NCBI GenBank assembly: GCA_963821325.1
Contig: CAWGDC010000001.1
Coordinates: 372,001 to 436,000, forward strand
Reading direction: 5' to 3'
Source: PALSA-555 sp963821325
Lineage (GTDB): Bacteria > Actinomycetota > Acidimicrobiia > IMCC26256 > PALSA-555
DNA length: 64,000 nt
Shown here: positions 43,110 to 52,486 of the stretch, one piece after another
Numbering within the stretch: the first letter of the stretch is position 1
Layout: every line of letters begins with the position of its first letter
The notes under the pieces: model-generated
What the model saw: only the letters and a program-made list of their open reading frames with translations
The model's database searches: none
Told to the model about the DNA's origin: nothing
Position numbers and translations under genes: made by a program

Positions 43110-44270
43110 CTAGCGGGGCAGGCCGAGGATCCGCTCGGCGACGATGTTCTTTTGGATCTCGGAGGTGCCACCGGCGATCGACGCCGCGCCGCTCCACAGC
43201 CATTGGCGCTGCCACTTGCCGTCGGCGGGGACGTCGTCGGCGCCGCGCCAAAGCGGCGCCGCGGCGCCGCACAGGTCGACCGCCGCGGCGGAGAGCCGCT
43301 GGGTCATGTCGGTCCAGGCGAGCTTCACCCAGCTCGTCTCGGGGCCGGGCTCGATGCCGCGTGACAGGCGCGAGAGCGTCCGCCAGTTGTGCAGCCGCAG
43401 CACGCGCAGGTCGACAAACGACTGGGCGAGCCCGTCGCTGGCGTCGACGTCGTCGAGCTGGCCGGTCGCCTCGGCGAGCGCGTAGAGGTCCTCGAGGTAG
43501 CCCTCGTGGACGACCTGCTCCTTGAAGGCGAAGATCGTGCCGCGCTCGTGGGAGAGGGTGGTGCTGGCGACGGTCCAGCCCTGGTGCAGCCCGCCAACGA
43601 GCTGGTCGGTCGGGACGAACACCTCGTCGAGGAACACCTCGTTGAACTCGGCCTCGCCGGTGAGCTGCACGAGCGGGCGCACGTCGACGCCGGGGGCCTC
43701 CATGTCCACCACGAGGTAGGAGATGCCGCGGTGCGGTGGCGCGTCAGCGTCGGTGCGGGCCAGACAGATGCCCCAGCGGGACCACTGCGCGTAGCTCGTC
43801 CAGACCTTCTGCCCGGACACGAGCCACCCCCCGTCGGCGGGGGCGGCCCGCGTGGCGAGCGCCGCGAGGTCCGAGCCGGCACCCGGCTCGGAGAACAGCT
43901 GGCACCACAGCTCGCTGGCGTCGAGGATCGCCGGGAGCCAGCGGCGCTTCTGCTCGTCGGTGCCGTAGGCGAGCAGCGTCGGGCCGACGTTGTTGACCCC
44001 GACCCGGTTCACCGGTTGCGGGGCGCGGGCCCGCGCGTACTCCATGTTGAGGAGCGCGACCTGGACGGGGGTGGCGTCGCGGCCGCCGTAGGCGGCGGGC
44101 CACTGGATCCCGACCCAGCGGTCGCGGGCGAGCGTCGCCTGCCACTGCCGCCCCCACGCCACCTCCTCGTCGAGCGACGCGAAGCGCGGCGGGGCCTCGA
44201 GGTGCTCGCCCAGCCAGGCGCGCACCTCGGCGGCGAAGGCCTGCTCGTCGCGGCTGAACGCGAGGTTCAC
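43110..44270 (-). CDS. Acyl-CoA dehydrogenase
   Basis: 386 residues from GTG 44270, overlapping the synthetase stop by 4 bp. WCQLFSEPGAGSDLAALATR, SGQKVWTSYAQWSRWGICLA and the C-terminal SIAGGTSEIQKNIVAERILG are the family motifs. HRGISYLVVDMEAPGVDVRP lies between. The same order of synthetase and dehydrogenase occurs at 15240-12359, and the two dehydrogenases are related. It oxidises an acyl-CoA to an enoyl-CoA with FAD. The longer frame upstream of GTG 44270 lies in the synthetase gene. Confidence 0.93.
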   Translation of the reverse strand: MNLAFSRDEQAFAAEVRAWLGEHLEAPPRFASLDEEVAWGRQWQATLARDRWVGIQWPAAYGGRDATPVQVALLNMEYARARAPQPVNRVGVNNVGPTLLAYGTDEQKRRWLPAILDASELWCQLFSEPGAGSDLAALATRAAPADGGWLVSGQKVWTSYAQWSRWGICLARTDADAPPHRGISYLVVDMEAPGVDVRPLVQLTGEAEFNEVFLDEVFVPTDQLVGGLHQGWTVASTTLSHERGTIFAFKEQVVHEGYLEDLYALAEATGQLDDVDASDGLAQSFVDLRVLRLHNWRTLSRLSRGIEPGPETSWVKLAWTDMTQRLSAAAVDLCGAAAPLWRGADDVPADGKWQRQWLWSGAASIAGGTSEIQKNIVAERILGLPR

Positions 44271-46023
44271 AGGTCGACGAACCGGGTCCGGCCGTGGTGC
44301 CGGAACGACTCGCGGAGCGCGGTCTCGTCGTCGGCGCCGAAGCGCCGGTAGGTCGTCTCGCCCCGCCCGCGGACGTAGACCGGGTCGCCGCCGATCCGGT
44401 CGGTGCGCCACTTCTGGTGCACGAGGGTGCGCTTGACGATCTTGTTCGTGCCGGTGGTGGGCGGGTCGGCGAGGAGGCGCACGTATCGGGGCCGCCACTT
44501 CGGGCCGATCGTGGGCTGCTCGTCGAGCCAGGCGGCGAAGCGGTCGGGGTCGAACGTGGCGTCGGGCGCGAGCACGAGCGAGGCCATGACCTGGTCGCCG
44601 GCCTGGTCGTCGGGGACGCCGTACACCGCGGCGAGCACGACGCCGGGGTAGCGGGCGATCGTCGTCTCGATGGGCTGGGCGGGGAAGTTCTCGCCGTCGA
44701 CGCGCAGCCAGTCGGCGTTGCGTCCCGCGAAGTACAAGTAGCGGTCCTCGTCGAGGTAGCCGAGGTCCCCGGTCCAGTACCAGCCGAACCGCAGCGTCCG
44801 CTCGTTGGCGTCCGGGTTGTTGTAGTAGCCCTCGAAGGGGCCGGCACCGGCGGTGTTGACGATCTCGCCGACGCACTCGTCGGCGTTCAGCAGCGTCCCG
44901 TCGGGCGCGAACCGGGCGCGGGGCAGCGCGTGGCCGTCCTCGTCGACCACCTGCACGGCGTCGCCGACCTGGCCGAGCGCGCCGGCGCGCTCCGCGACGT
45001 CGCGGTTCACCGCCACGCCGCCTTCGGTGGCGCCGTACGCGTCGATGACGTCGACGCCGAAGCGCGTGGCGAACGCGTCGACGATCTCGGGGGAGCCTTC
45101 GTTGCCGAACGCGACGCGCAGCGGGTTGTCGGCGTCGTCGGGGCGCGCCGGCGTGGCGAGCAGGTAGGCGAGCGGCTTGCCGGTGTAGTTGAAGTACGTG
45201 GACCCGTACCGTCGGATGTCGGCGAGCCAGCGCGACGCGCTGAACCGTCGGGCCAGGCCGACCGCGGCGCCGTAGACGAGCGACGGCGCCCAGCCGACCA
45301 TGAGCGCGTTGGAGTGGAACAGCGGCATGCAGATGTAGCCGACGTCCGCCGCGCTGAGGTCCATGATGATCCCCATCCGGGTGCCCGTGACGAGGAAGCG
45401 CCGCTGGGTGCAGATCACCGCCTTCGGCGCGTCGGAGGTGCCCGACGTGAAGATGAGCGCCCAGCGGGTGTCCGCGTCCGGCTCGAGGCCGGGGTCGGCG
45501 TCGTCGACCCGGTGCAGGGCCTCGTCGAGGTCGCCGCCGAGGCGACGGTCTGGGTCGTCGCCGTCGGCGAATCGACGGCTCGTGAGCACGGGCGGGAGCC
45601 GGTCGGCGATCGGGTCGAGCAGCTCGACGTGGCGGGGCTCGGTGAGCACGAGCCCGCAGTGGGTGTGGGTCACGTCGCGGAGCAGGTGCTCGTCGCGGCG
45701 GGTGTGGTTCAGCCCGACGACGGCGGCGCCGGTCAACGCTGCGCCCCGAGCGCGAACAGGTAGTCCGGCGTGTTGTCGAGGAGCACGGCGACGTGGGCGG
45801 GCCCGTCGGCGGGGAGCCGCTCGCGGAACAGCCCGGCGAAGCGGCGCGCCTCCTGGTAGAAGTCGGCGTGGGTGAAGACCCGGTCGGCGAACTTGATCGC
45901 CGGGCGGTCGGCGCGGGCCGGGTCGGCGGCGTTCGAGCGCACCAGCGCCGCGGCGTTCGGGGCGGGCATCGGCGCCTCGCCCGGCGCCGGGATGTGACGA
46001 AGCCGCAGCGATTCTGGGGCCAT
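44267..46023 (-). CDS. Acyl-CoA synthetase (AMP-binding), frameshifted near 45740
   Basis: Begins at ATG 46023: SNAADPARADRPAIKFADRV, LLDNTPDYLFALG, then shifts frame at about 45740 and continues with GAAVVGLNHTRRDEHLLRDV. FTSGTSDAPKAVICTQRR is the phosphate loop, YGATEGGVAVNRD the A5 motif, YWTGDLGYLDEDRYLYFAGR the A7-A8 region, and TTGTNKIVKRTLVHQKW the A10 Lys. The intact protein would be about 585 residues. It activates a carboxylic acid for the dehydrogenase encoded downstream. The A3 loop with Asp-Ala-Pro in place of Gly-x-Pro is a less common variant seen in actinobacterial FadD17-like proteins; this comparison is from memory. Confidence 0.87.
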
Positions 46024-46083
46024 GGCGGTCAGGCTATCGGCCGGCTCCGGGCGCGGGCCGGGGCCGGGACGCGGGTCGACCGG

Positions 46084-46665
46084 CTACGCCGAGCGGGTCG
46101 CGCGCCGCGCGGCTCGCAGCGCCCGCCCGATGTCGAGGAGGTGGTGGCGGCCCTCGTGGACCGCGTTGCGGGCCATCCACGCGACCGTCATCTCGAGGTC
46201 CTCCCGGTAGGCGCGCCGGTCCCACGCGTCGTCGGGGACGTAGTCGAGCTCGACGGCGAGCGCCTGGGTCGCGGCGGTGAGCTCGGCGAGGACCGCGGCC
46301 GGGTCCTGATGGTTGTAGTCGCGCTCGACGGCCAGCTCGTCTCGGCGCATGCGCGGGAACGACGGCCGGTCCTCCTTCACGGTGGTCGTCACCCGCTCGT
46401 CGTACAGCAGGAAGGAGTCGCGGGCGTGGCAGGCGTACTCGAGCGCCGACCACGTGTCGGGCGTGGGTCGGGTCCGCAGGATCGCGTCGAGGTCCTCGCC
46501 CGGCAGGCCCCGCTCGAGCGGCACGCGGTAGCGGGACGGGAAGGCGCGGATCATCGACGGGGTGTCGTGCGGGTCGCAGCCGTCGAAGTCGAAGCCGCAC
46601 TCGGGGCACACCCAGCCGGGCGCAGGGATGACCCAGGGGCCGTCGGCGCCGTCGTCGGTGGACAT
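46084..46665 (-). CDS. DinB-superfamily protein with N-terminal zinc-finger-like motif
   Basis: 193 residues from ATG 46665. The N-terminus has CPECGFDFDGCDPHD, a small zinc-binding-like motif. The rest is a DinB four-helix bundle: TPDTWSALEYACHARDSFLL with the first His, and VAWMARNAVHEGRHHLLDIG with the second and third, the usual metal triad. DinB relatives in actinobacteria act as thiol transferases using mycothiol or bacillithiol, or remain unassigned. It diverges from the gene at 46725 across 60 bp. Confidence 0.85.
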   Translation of the reverse strand: MSTDDGADGPWVIPAPGWVCPECGFDFDGCDPHDTPSMIRAFPSRYRVPLERGLPGEDLDAILRTRPTPDTWSALEYACHARDSFLLYDERVTTTVKEDRPSFPRMRRDELAVERDYNHQDPAAVLAELTAATQALAVELDYVPDDAWDRRAYREDLEMTVAWMARNAVHEGRHHLLDIGRALRAARRATRSA

Positions 46666-46724
46666 GCTCGTGCGGAGCGTACGCCGCGCGCCGGCGTCGA
46701 CGACCGTCCGTAGACTCCCCGGCC

Positions 46725-47361
46725 GTGGAGGATCGCCACCCCGAGGGCCTGTACCTCGAAATGACGGACGAGCCACCGGCGCGGTACGCCGAGGCGCGGC
46801 GTCCCCCGTGTGTTGGCGTCGCCCGGCGCGACGCGGGCGACGTGGTGGGCGAACGTGTGCCGCGACCGCGACGACCTGCCGCGCGTGCTGCCCGAGTTCG
46901 GGCTGCTCGGCGTCTACGAGGTCGACGACGGCTTCGAGCCGCCGGCCGCCCCGGACGGGATCACCGGCCATCTGTTCCACCGCACCGCCCGGCCGGGCCA
47001 GGGTCGCCTCACCGGCCGGCCGACCGTGGGGCTGTCGCTGGTGCTCATCGGCCCGAGGGAGCCGGGCGACGCGGCGGCGCTGCGGGACTGGGCCGACTTC
47101 GTGCACCTGCGCCACATCGCCGAGGCCGCGGTCCCCGGCTACTCGATGGTGACCCCCTACGAGCACGCCGGCGGCGGCGACCCGCGCTTCTTGCACTTCT
47201 ACGAGATGGACACCGACGACCCGGAGGCGTCGTTCCAGGCGATGACGCCGCTCGTGCGGGAGCGCTTGGACCGCGACACGTTCCGGGCCTGGACCGGGCA
47301 CCCGGCGCTGCGGATCTGGTACGTGAACAGCTTCCGGCGGGTCGGCGAGCGCCGCCGGTGA
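46725..47361 (+). CDS. Protein of unknown function, frameshifted near 46795
   Basis: From GTG 46725: EDRHPEGLYLEMTDEPPARY, then a one-base shift into VLASPGATRATWWANVCRDR, GLLGVYEVDDGFEPP, LVLIGPREPGDAAALRDWAD, FVHLRHIAEAAVPGYSMVTP and RFLHFYEMDTDDPEASFQAM. The last part (HLRHIAEAAVPGY ... RFLHFYEMD) looks like a ferredoxin-like alpha/beta dimer as in EthD or ABM domains. No catalytic motif recognised. It overlaps the nitroreductase start by 4 bp. Intact length is about 211 residues. Confidence 0.65.
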
Positions 47362-47957
47362 GCGACCTGTTCGACGTCGTGCACGCCCAGCGGGCGTGCC
47401 GCTCGTTCGCGTCGACGCCGCTCCCGGATGATGTCGTCGGCCGGGTGCTCGACGCGGCGACGTTCGCGCCGAGCGCCGAGAACCGCCAGCCGTGGGTGTT
47501 CGTCGTCGTGCGCGACGACGCGACGCGGGCTCGGATCCACGACCTGACGGCGCGGGCCTGGGAGCGGGGCGGCCGCGACTACGCCGTGCAGCGCCTCGAG
47601 CCGGGCCTGCTCGCCGACGTCGACCACGGCATCGCCGGCGGCGGGTACCGCGCCGCGCCGGTGCTCGTCGTCGTCGCCGCCGACCTGACCAGCGCGCATC
47701 CGGCGACGGTGCCCGCGTCGATCTTCCCGGCGGTGCAGAACCTGTGCCTCGCGGCGCAAGCGCTGGGCGTCGGGTCGGCGCTCACCACGCTGACCACGAC
47801 GCTGTCCGACGAGCTCGCGGCCGTCGTCGAGCTGCCCGACACGGTGGCGGCCCAGGCGGTGGTGCCGCTCGGCTACCCGTCGCGGCGGCTCGGGCCGCCG
47901 CGACGCGAGCCGTTCGCGCAGCACACCTTCCGGGACCGCTACGGCGTCGGCTGGTAG
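47358..47957 (+). CDS. Nitroreductase-family protein
   Basis: 199 residues from GTG 47358. VVHAQRACRSFASTPLPDDV and DAATFAPSAENRQPWVFVVV are the FMN-binding motifs (R-S-F and P-S-x-x-N-x-Q-P-W). FPAVQNLCLAAQALGVGSAL is the dimer helix, and VVPLGYPSRRLGPPRREPF the C-terminal FMN contact. It uses FMN and NAD(P)H to reduce nitro groups, quinones or double bonds. It is coupled to the unknown protein upstream and converges with the oxidoreductase at 47961. Confidence 0.93.
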   Translation: MSDLFDVVHAQRACRSFASTPLPDDVVGRVLDAATFAPSAENRQPWVFVVVRDDATRARIHDLTARAWERGGRDYAVQRLEPGLLADVDHGIAGGGYRAAPVLVVVAADLTSAHPATVPASIFPAVQNLCLAAQALGVGSALTTLTTTLSDELAAVVELPDTVAAQAVVPLGYPSRRLGPPRREPFAQHTFRDRYGVGW

Positions 47958-47960
47958 GCG

Positions 47961-49020
47961 TCAGCAGGCCACGGTCGCGCCGTCGGCCGCGGCGGACGCC
48001 CGGACGGCGTCGAGGACGCGCATCGCCGCGACCCCGTCGGCGAAGGTCGCCAGCGGGACAGCGGACCCGCCCGGTCGGCCCTCGACGCCGGCGCGCAGCG
48101 CCTCCCCGAGCCGGGTGAACGGCCCGAGCTCGAGGTGGGTGAAGCGGTGCCGCGGGTCCGACGACTCGTCGGGTGGGGGTGGCAGCGCCAGGTCGGGCGG
48201 GACGTCGAGGCGGCGCGTCCCGTCGGCGTCGGCGACCCAGGCGTCGGTCCCGTCGATCCACGCGCTCGCCCGGGTCCCGACGATCCGGGTGACGCCACTC
48301 ATCGGCCCCCACGCCGCGGCCGTCTGGGCGAGCACCCCGTCGACGCCGCTGCGGAGCCGGAACCGCACGACGAACGTGTCCTCCGCCGCCCCGACCCGCT
48401 CGGACACGACGGGGAGGCGGGCGCTGACCTCGGCGAAGTCGCCGAGCCAGGCCCGCACCTGGTCGACGACGTGCGACCCGGACGCGCCGAGCCAGCCGCC
48501 GCCGGCGTCCGCGTCGAACCACCAGCCGGGGGTGCGGGCCGCCGGGTCGGCGACGAGGGGGACGAACTGCACGAGCGTCGCGAGGCGCACCGTGCCGAGA
48601 CGCCCGTCGGCGATGGCGCGCCCGACGACGGCCCGCTCGGGGGCGAGCCGGAACTCGTGGCCGAGCAGGTGGGTGACGCCGGCGACGTCGGCGGCGGCGA
48701 GCATGGCCTCGGCTTCGGTCACGTCGAGGGCGAACGGCTTCTCGCAGAGGACGTGCTTGCCGGCCTGCGCCGCGGCGATCGCGATCCGGCGCGTGCGTCG
48801 CGGGTGGTGTGGCGATCGTGACCGCGGCGACGTCGGGTCGCGCGAGGAGCGCGTCGAGGTCGCAGCTCGCGGGGACGGCGAGGCGCTCGGCGCGGCGGGC
48901 GGTCTTGTCGGCGTCGCGGCCGACGAGCGCGACGACGTCGAAGCCGGCCGCCTGGAGTGCGGGGACGTGGACCCGGGCGCCGAAGCCGGTGCCGACGACG
49001 ATGGCGCCGGGTCGGCTCAC
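47961..49020 (-). CDS. Gfo/Idh/MocA-family oxidoreductase, frameshifted near 48800
   Basis: Starts at ATG 49020: AIVVGTGFGARVHVPALQAA is the Rossmann motif, then VALVGRDADKTARRAERLAV and VAAVTIATPPATHA. At about 48800 the frame shifts. The continuation reads through the region where GKHVLCEKPFALDVTEAEAM holds the catalytic Lys (EKP motif) and goes on with LLGHEFRLAPERAVVGRAIA to TGA 47961. Intact length is about 352 residues. Members oxidise sugars, inositols or cyclic alcohols using NAD(P). The break is probably an indel. It follows the selenoprotein operon in the same direction by 16 bp. Confidence 0.87.
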
Positions 49021-49035
49021 CGGCGGCGGGTCACG

Positions 49036-50127
49036 TCAGAAGGGTCGGGTGACGGCCCGGGTGGGCCCGAAGCTGTGCAGCGCCAACGCGTGGAGGTTCC
49101 CGAGCCCGCCGCACACCATCACGAGCATGTGCTCGGGGTCCTCGACGAGGTGGACGAGCCCGGCGTCGTCGACGCGGCCGTGCTCGTGGGCCTGCGCCTG
49201 GTGCGGCGCCGGCCACCACGACACGGGCAGCGCGGCGTGCGCCCAGAGCCGCTCTTGGACGTCCTCGATCGCCGGGTAGGCGGCGGCGATCAGGTCGGCC
49301 CACGGCGGGGCGATGCAGGTGAGGATCTCGGCGCCGTGCCATCCGGCGATGAACGCGTTCGTGCCGGGGAAGGCGAGCGACTTGCCGATCACCTCGAGGA
49401 GGTCGACACCGTTCGTCGCGACGATGTCGGCCACGTCGATCGTGCCCGTGCAGCCGTGGATCGTGACCGCGTCGCCGGGCACGCCCCGCCGCACGGCGAG
49501 CGGCGCCCACGGTGAGCGTTCCTCCCACTCCCCCACGACGATGCCGGCGACCCGGCCGGGCTGCCCGAACACGCTCTTGGACGAGACGCCGACGACCTGT
49601 CCCCCGACGTTGCGCATCATGAGCCGGGTGGCCCGCCCGATCGCCGGGGCGGGGCCGGCCCGACCGCCGAAGCAGCCGGCGTCGTAGGGGATGCCGAGCG
49701 GGTCGCGGCTCGGCCCGTTCACGAACAGGCCGGGCACGACGCACGAGGTCGTGGTGTTCAACGCGAACAGGTTGAGGATCGGGTCGGCGAGCGCCTCCAT
49801 CGCCGCGCAGAGCAGCGGCATCGCCTCGGCGGGGGCGCCGGCCATGACGGCGTTGATGGCGAGCTTCTCGACCGTGGCGCGGCCGTTGCGGGGCGGCAGG
49901 TCGCAGAGCTGCTCGTCGGGGAAGCGGCCGGACGCGGCGACGTGGGCCCGGACGCGGTCCTCGGTCGGCGGGATGAGCGGCAGGCCGTCACCCCAGCCGG
50001 CGTCCGTCGCGAGCTTCTGGAACGCCGCCGGGTCCCCGTCGACCTCGAGGCGGGCGCTGGCCAGCCACTCGATGGTGCAGCCCTCGGGGCCGCAGTCGAC
50101 CCGCGACGCGATCCGGCTGTCGGTCAT
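49036..50127 (-). CDS. Cysteine-rich protein encoded next to the UGSC selenoprotein, function unknown
   Basis: 363 residues from ATG 50127, four bases after the selenoprotein stop. No catalytic family recognised. Notable are conserved-looking Cys/Gly segments: RVDCGPEGCTIEWLASARLE near the N-terminus, ATDAGWGDGLPLIPPTEDRV, NTTTSCVVPGLFVNGP, YDAGCFGGRAGPAPAIGRAT, TIHGCTGTIDVADIV and ILTCIAPPWADLIAAA. The pattern of isolated Cys residues in Gly-rich turns would suit a thiol/disulfide or metal protein. The tight operon with a UGSC selenoprotein suggests a redox partnership or shared complex; this is inference. No signal peptide or membrane segment. Confidence 0.7.
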   Translation of the reverse strand: MTDSRIASRVDCGPEGCTIEWLASARLEVDGDPAAFQKLATDAGWGDGLPLIPPTEDRVRAHVAASGRFPDEQLCDLPPRNGRATVEKLAINAVMAGAPAEAMPLLCAAMEALADPILNLFALNTTTSCVVPGLFVNGPSRDPLGIPYDAGCFGGRAGPAPAIGRATRLMMRNVGGQVVGVSSKSVFGQPGRVAGIVVGEWEERSPWAPLAVRRGVPGDAVTIHGCTGTIDVADIVATNGVDLLEVIGKSLAFPGTNAFIAGWHGAEILTCIAPPWADLIAAAYPAIEDVQERLWAHAALPVSWWPAPHQAQAHEHGRVDDAGLVHLVEDPEHMLVMVCGGLGNLHALALHSFGPTRAVTRPF

Positions 50128-50131
50128 CGGG

Positions 50132-50671
50132 TCACGTCGACGCGCCGATCGTGGCGAGCAGGGCGGGCCAGTGCTCCCGCGCGATGGCGCGCACCTCGGC
50201 CTCGGGACGCGATTCGAGCGGGTACGGCAGGGAGTGGACGCGCAGGCCCACCCGCCCGGCGTTCGCGGCCATGGTGTGGGCGAGGGATTCGAACTCGGCA
50301 GTTACGACGACGACCGCCGTCTTGCCCTCGTGGGCGGCGGCCACGGTGTCGTGGACGCTCCACGAGGTGCACGAGCCTCAGTTGCCCAACCCGACGATGG
50401 CGATGTCGACGTCGGTCGCGAAGCGGGCGAGCTCCGAGAACGTGCGGTCACCCTCCTCACCGATGCGGTTGCCGGCCCGCCAGTCCGACACGTCGGCGCC
50501 GGCGGCGTCGAGCTCCCGGCGCCACTCGTCGAGCACCCATTCCCAGGACTGCCAGGTCGCGTCGCTGCGCAGCCCGACCCGTCGACCGGCGAGTGGGCCG
50601 GCGTCGGGACCAGGGTCGGGTGTGACCTCGGGCGGCGTCGCGGTGGGGTCCAGGATCGTGATCCGGGCCAT
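50132..50671 (-). CDS. UGSC-family selenoprotein (TGA at 50378-50380 read as selenocysteine)
   Basis: Starts at ATG 50671 with AGAAGG six bases upstream. Codons 1-97 read MARITILDPTATPPEVTPDP ... RFATDVDIAIVGLGN; codon 98 is TGA; the same frame then continues GSCTSWSVHDTVAAAHEGKT, AVVVVTAEFESLAHTMAANA, LPYPLESRPEAEVRAIAREH and ends at TGA 50132 (179 residues with Sec98). U-G-S-C is the redox motif of the UGSC (seleno)protein family, where other members have Cys. A hairpin with GU in its loop follows the TGA (50349-50365). The reading frame is continuous, and the protein downstream of the TGA is the conserved part. Selenocysteine and Cys101 would form a selenenylsulfide pair. The selenocysteine machinery is not in the window. 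Confidence 0.85.
50349..50380 (-). promoter_or_regulatory. Selenocysteine TGA codon with bacterial SECIS-like hairpin
   Basis: TGA occupies 50380-50378 on the reverse strand. Twelve bases later UCGUGG (50365-50360), loop AGCGU (50359-50355) and CCACGA (50354-50349) form a six-pair stem with a GU dinucleotide in the apical loop; the loop lies about 18-23 nt after the UGA. This spacing and loop match the SelB-binding requirement of bacterial SECIS elements, which are inside the coding region. Confidence 0.8.
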
Positions 50672-50764
50672 CACACCTTCTTTCTCAGGGAGAGCCACCG
50701 ATCGTACTGACCGGGCGGGCCGGCCGAGCGGCTGGCATGATGTCCGGCCGGCCGAGGAGGACCG

Positions 50765-51853
50765 ATGGCGCCAACCGACCCGCGGGACGGTGGGGCCGCG
50801 AGCGACCTGGTCCCGGCGGGCACCGTCGAGGAGCTGACCCCGGCCTGGGTGTCGGCGGCGCTCGACGCGCCGGTGCGCGCGGTCGAGGTCCTCGATGCGC
50901 ACTCGGGCACGACGGGTCGGGTCCGGCTCGGCGTCACCTACGACGACGCGGCGGGGCGGCCCGCGTCGGTGTTCGTGAAGCTGGCCCCGTTCGACGAGCG
51001 GCAGCGCCGCTTCGTCGACGCGGTCGGGTTGGGGATCGCCGAGGCCCGCTTCTACCGCGACGTCGCCGCCCGCACGCCGGTGCGGCTGCCCCGGGTGTGG
51101 CACGCCGCGGTGGCCGGGGACCAGTACGTGATGGTGCTCGAGGACCTGGTGGCGAGCGGCGCCCGCTTCCCCTCCCCCGACGACGCGGACCTCGCCGACT
51201 ACGTCACGCGCCTCGTCGACGAGCTCGCCGCGCTGCACGCCCGGTTCTGGGCGTCCCCCGAGCTGGTCGACGGTCCGCTGGCCTTCGTGGGTGACGGCCT
51301 GCGGCTGGCCTTCGGGGGCGGCGGCCCGTTCATCTCCCGGGCCCTCGACCGCTTCGCCGACGAGCTGCCCCCCGCGTTCCGCGCCATCGGGGACCTCTAC
51401 GTGGACCGGACCCCCGACATCGCGGCGCTCTTCGACGTCGAGCCGCGCACCCTCGCGCACGGGGACCCGCACCTCGGCAACCTCTTCGTCGACGGCGACC
51501 GCCCCGGGTTCTTCGACTGGGGGATGGTGCAGCACCGGGCCGGCATGTGGGACGTCGCGTACGTGCTGTGCCAGTCGGTGCCGACCGAGCTGCGCCGCGC
51601 GCACGAGCAGGCGTGGGTCGACCAGTACCGGGCGCGGCTCGCCGCGCTCGGCGTGACGTTGGACGCGGCGGCGGCGTGGGAGCAGTACCGGCTGTTCGCG
51701 GTGTACGCGTGGGCGTCGGCGACGTCGACCGCCGGCGTCGGGGAGCGCTGGCAGCGCGCCGAGGTCGGGCAGGGCGGCATGGCCCGCGCCACCGCGGCGA
51801 TCGAGGACCTCGACGTGGTGGCGTTCCTCACCGAGCGGCTCCGCGGCGCATGA
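50765..51853 (+). CDS. Aminoglycoside-phosphotransferase-like kinase (APH/ecdysteroid-kinase type)
   Basis: 362 residues from ATG 50765, with GGAGGA about five bases upstream. ASVFVKLAPFDERQRRFVDA holds the ATP-binding Lys; AEARFYRDVAARTPVRLPRV and YVMVLEDLVASGARFPSPDD the hinge; THAHGDPHLGN-type sequence (LAHGDPHLGNLFVDGDRPGF) the catalytic H-x-D...N; FFDWGMVQHRAGMWDVAYVL the second metal Asp. This is the acyl-CoA-dehydrogenase-associated kinase-like subgroup (phosphotransferases found in actinobacterial lipid clusters). The substrate is probably a hydroxylated small molecule. Its 3' end overlaps the converging gene at 51828 by 26 bp. Confidence 0.9.
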   Translation: MAPTDPRDGGAASDLVPAGTVEELTPAWVSAALDAPVRAVEVLDAHSGTTGRVRLGVTYDDAAGRPASVFVKLAPFDERQRRFVDAVGLGIAEARFYRDVAARTPVRLPRVWHAAVAGDQYVMVLEDLVASGARFPSPDDADLADYVTRLVDELAALHARFWASPELVDGPLAFVGDGLRLAFGGGGPFISRALDRFADELPPAFRAIGDLYVDRTPDIAALFDVEPRTLAHGDPHLGNLFVDGDRPGFFDWGMVQHRAGMWDVAYVLCQSVPTELRRAHEQAWVDQYRARLAALGVTLDAAAAWEQYRLFAVYAWASATSTAGVGERWQRAEVGQGGMARATAAIEDLDVVAFLTERLRGA

Positions 51854-52475
51854 GCGCCCGGACGTGCTCGGCGAGCGCGAGCGTCCACGCCAGCGGGTCG
51901 TCGAGGCCCCACCCGTACTCGGGGAGGTCGAAGTACTCGACCGAGAGGCGACCCGCGTAGCCGAGCGTCTCGAGGCGGTCGAGCACCGCGGCGAAGTCCA
52001 CGACGCCGGCCGGGTCGTCGACGTGGAGCTGGGTGTGGCCGGGGCAGCCCTGGCGGAGCTGGATGTGGTCGGCGTGCTCCAGCAGCTCGAGGGGGTCGCC
52101 GCCCCAGTCGGCGACGTGGCCGGTGTCGACGAGGAGCCGCAGGCCGGGGACCTCGGCCTGCATGGCCCGGACGGTGTCGAGCGAGCAGACGGTGGCGCCG
52201 GCCCACGGCTCGAGCAGCACGCCGGGCACGCGTCGAAACCAGCGGACGGTGCGCTCCCACATGTCGGGCCCGTCGCGGGGCGCGGGCGTCGAGCACCAGC
52301 CGGGCTGGGGCTTCGGGAACGCGGTCGGGCAGCCGACCGGGAGCGCGAGCGTCGCCGGGTCGACCTCGACGACGACGTCGATGTGCTCGAAGCCGAGCGC
52401 CGCGGCCTGCCGCGACGCGTCGGGGGGTGCGGCGGGTCGGAACGCCAGGTCGAGGACGCCGAGGGGGAAGGCCAC
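51828..52475 (-). CDS. Sugar phosphate isomerase/epimerase-like TIM-barrel protein
   Basis: 215 residues from GTG 52475. AAALGFEHIDVVVEVDPATL is an early strand-helix unit, VLLEPWAGATVCSLDTVRAM and LRLLVDTGHVADWGGDPLEL contain the Glu, Asp and His metal ligands of the xylose-isomerase-like AP endonuclease 2 family, and QLRQGCPGHTQLHVDDPAGV and GRLSVEYFDLPEYGWGLDDP the later strands. At 215 residues it is shorter than usual (about 270), so the N-terminal strand may be missing or the start may lie upstream, inside the SDR gene. No substrate can be named. Confidence 0.78.
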   Translation of the reverse strand: MAFPLGVLDLAFRPAAPPDASRQAAALGFEHIDVVVEVDPATLALPVGCPTAFPKPQPGWCSTPAPRDGPDMWERTVRWFRRVPGVLLEPWAGATVCSLDTVRAMQAEVPGLRLLVDTGHVADWGGDPLELLEHADHIQLRQGCPGHTQLHVDDPAGVVDFAAVLDRLETLGYAGRLSVEYFDLPEYGWGLDDPLAWTLALAEHVRALMRRGAAR

Positions 52476-52486
52476 GGCGAGGCGGC

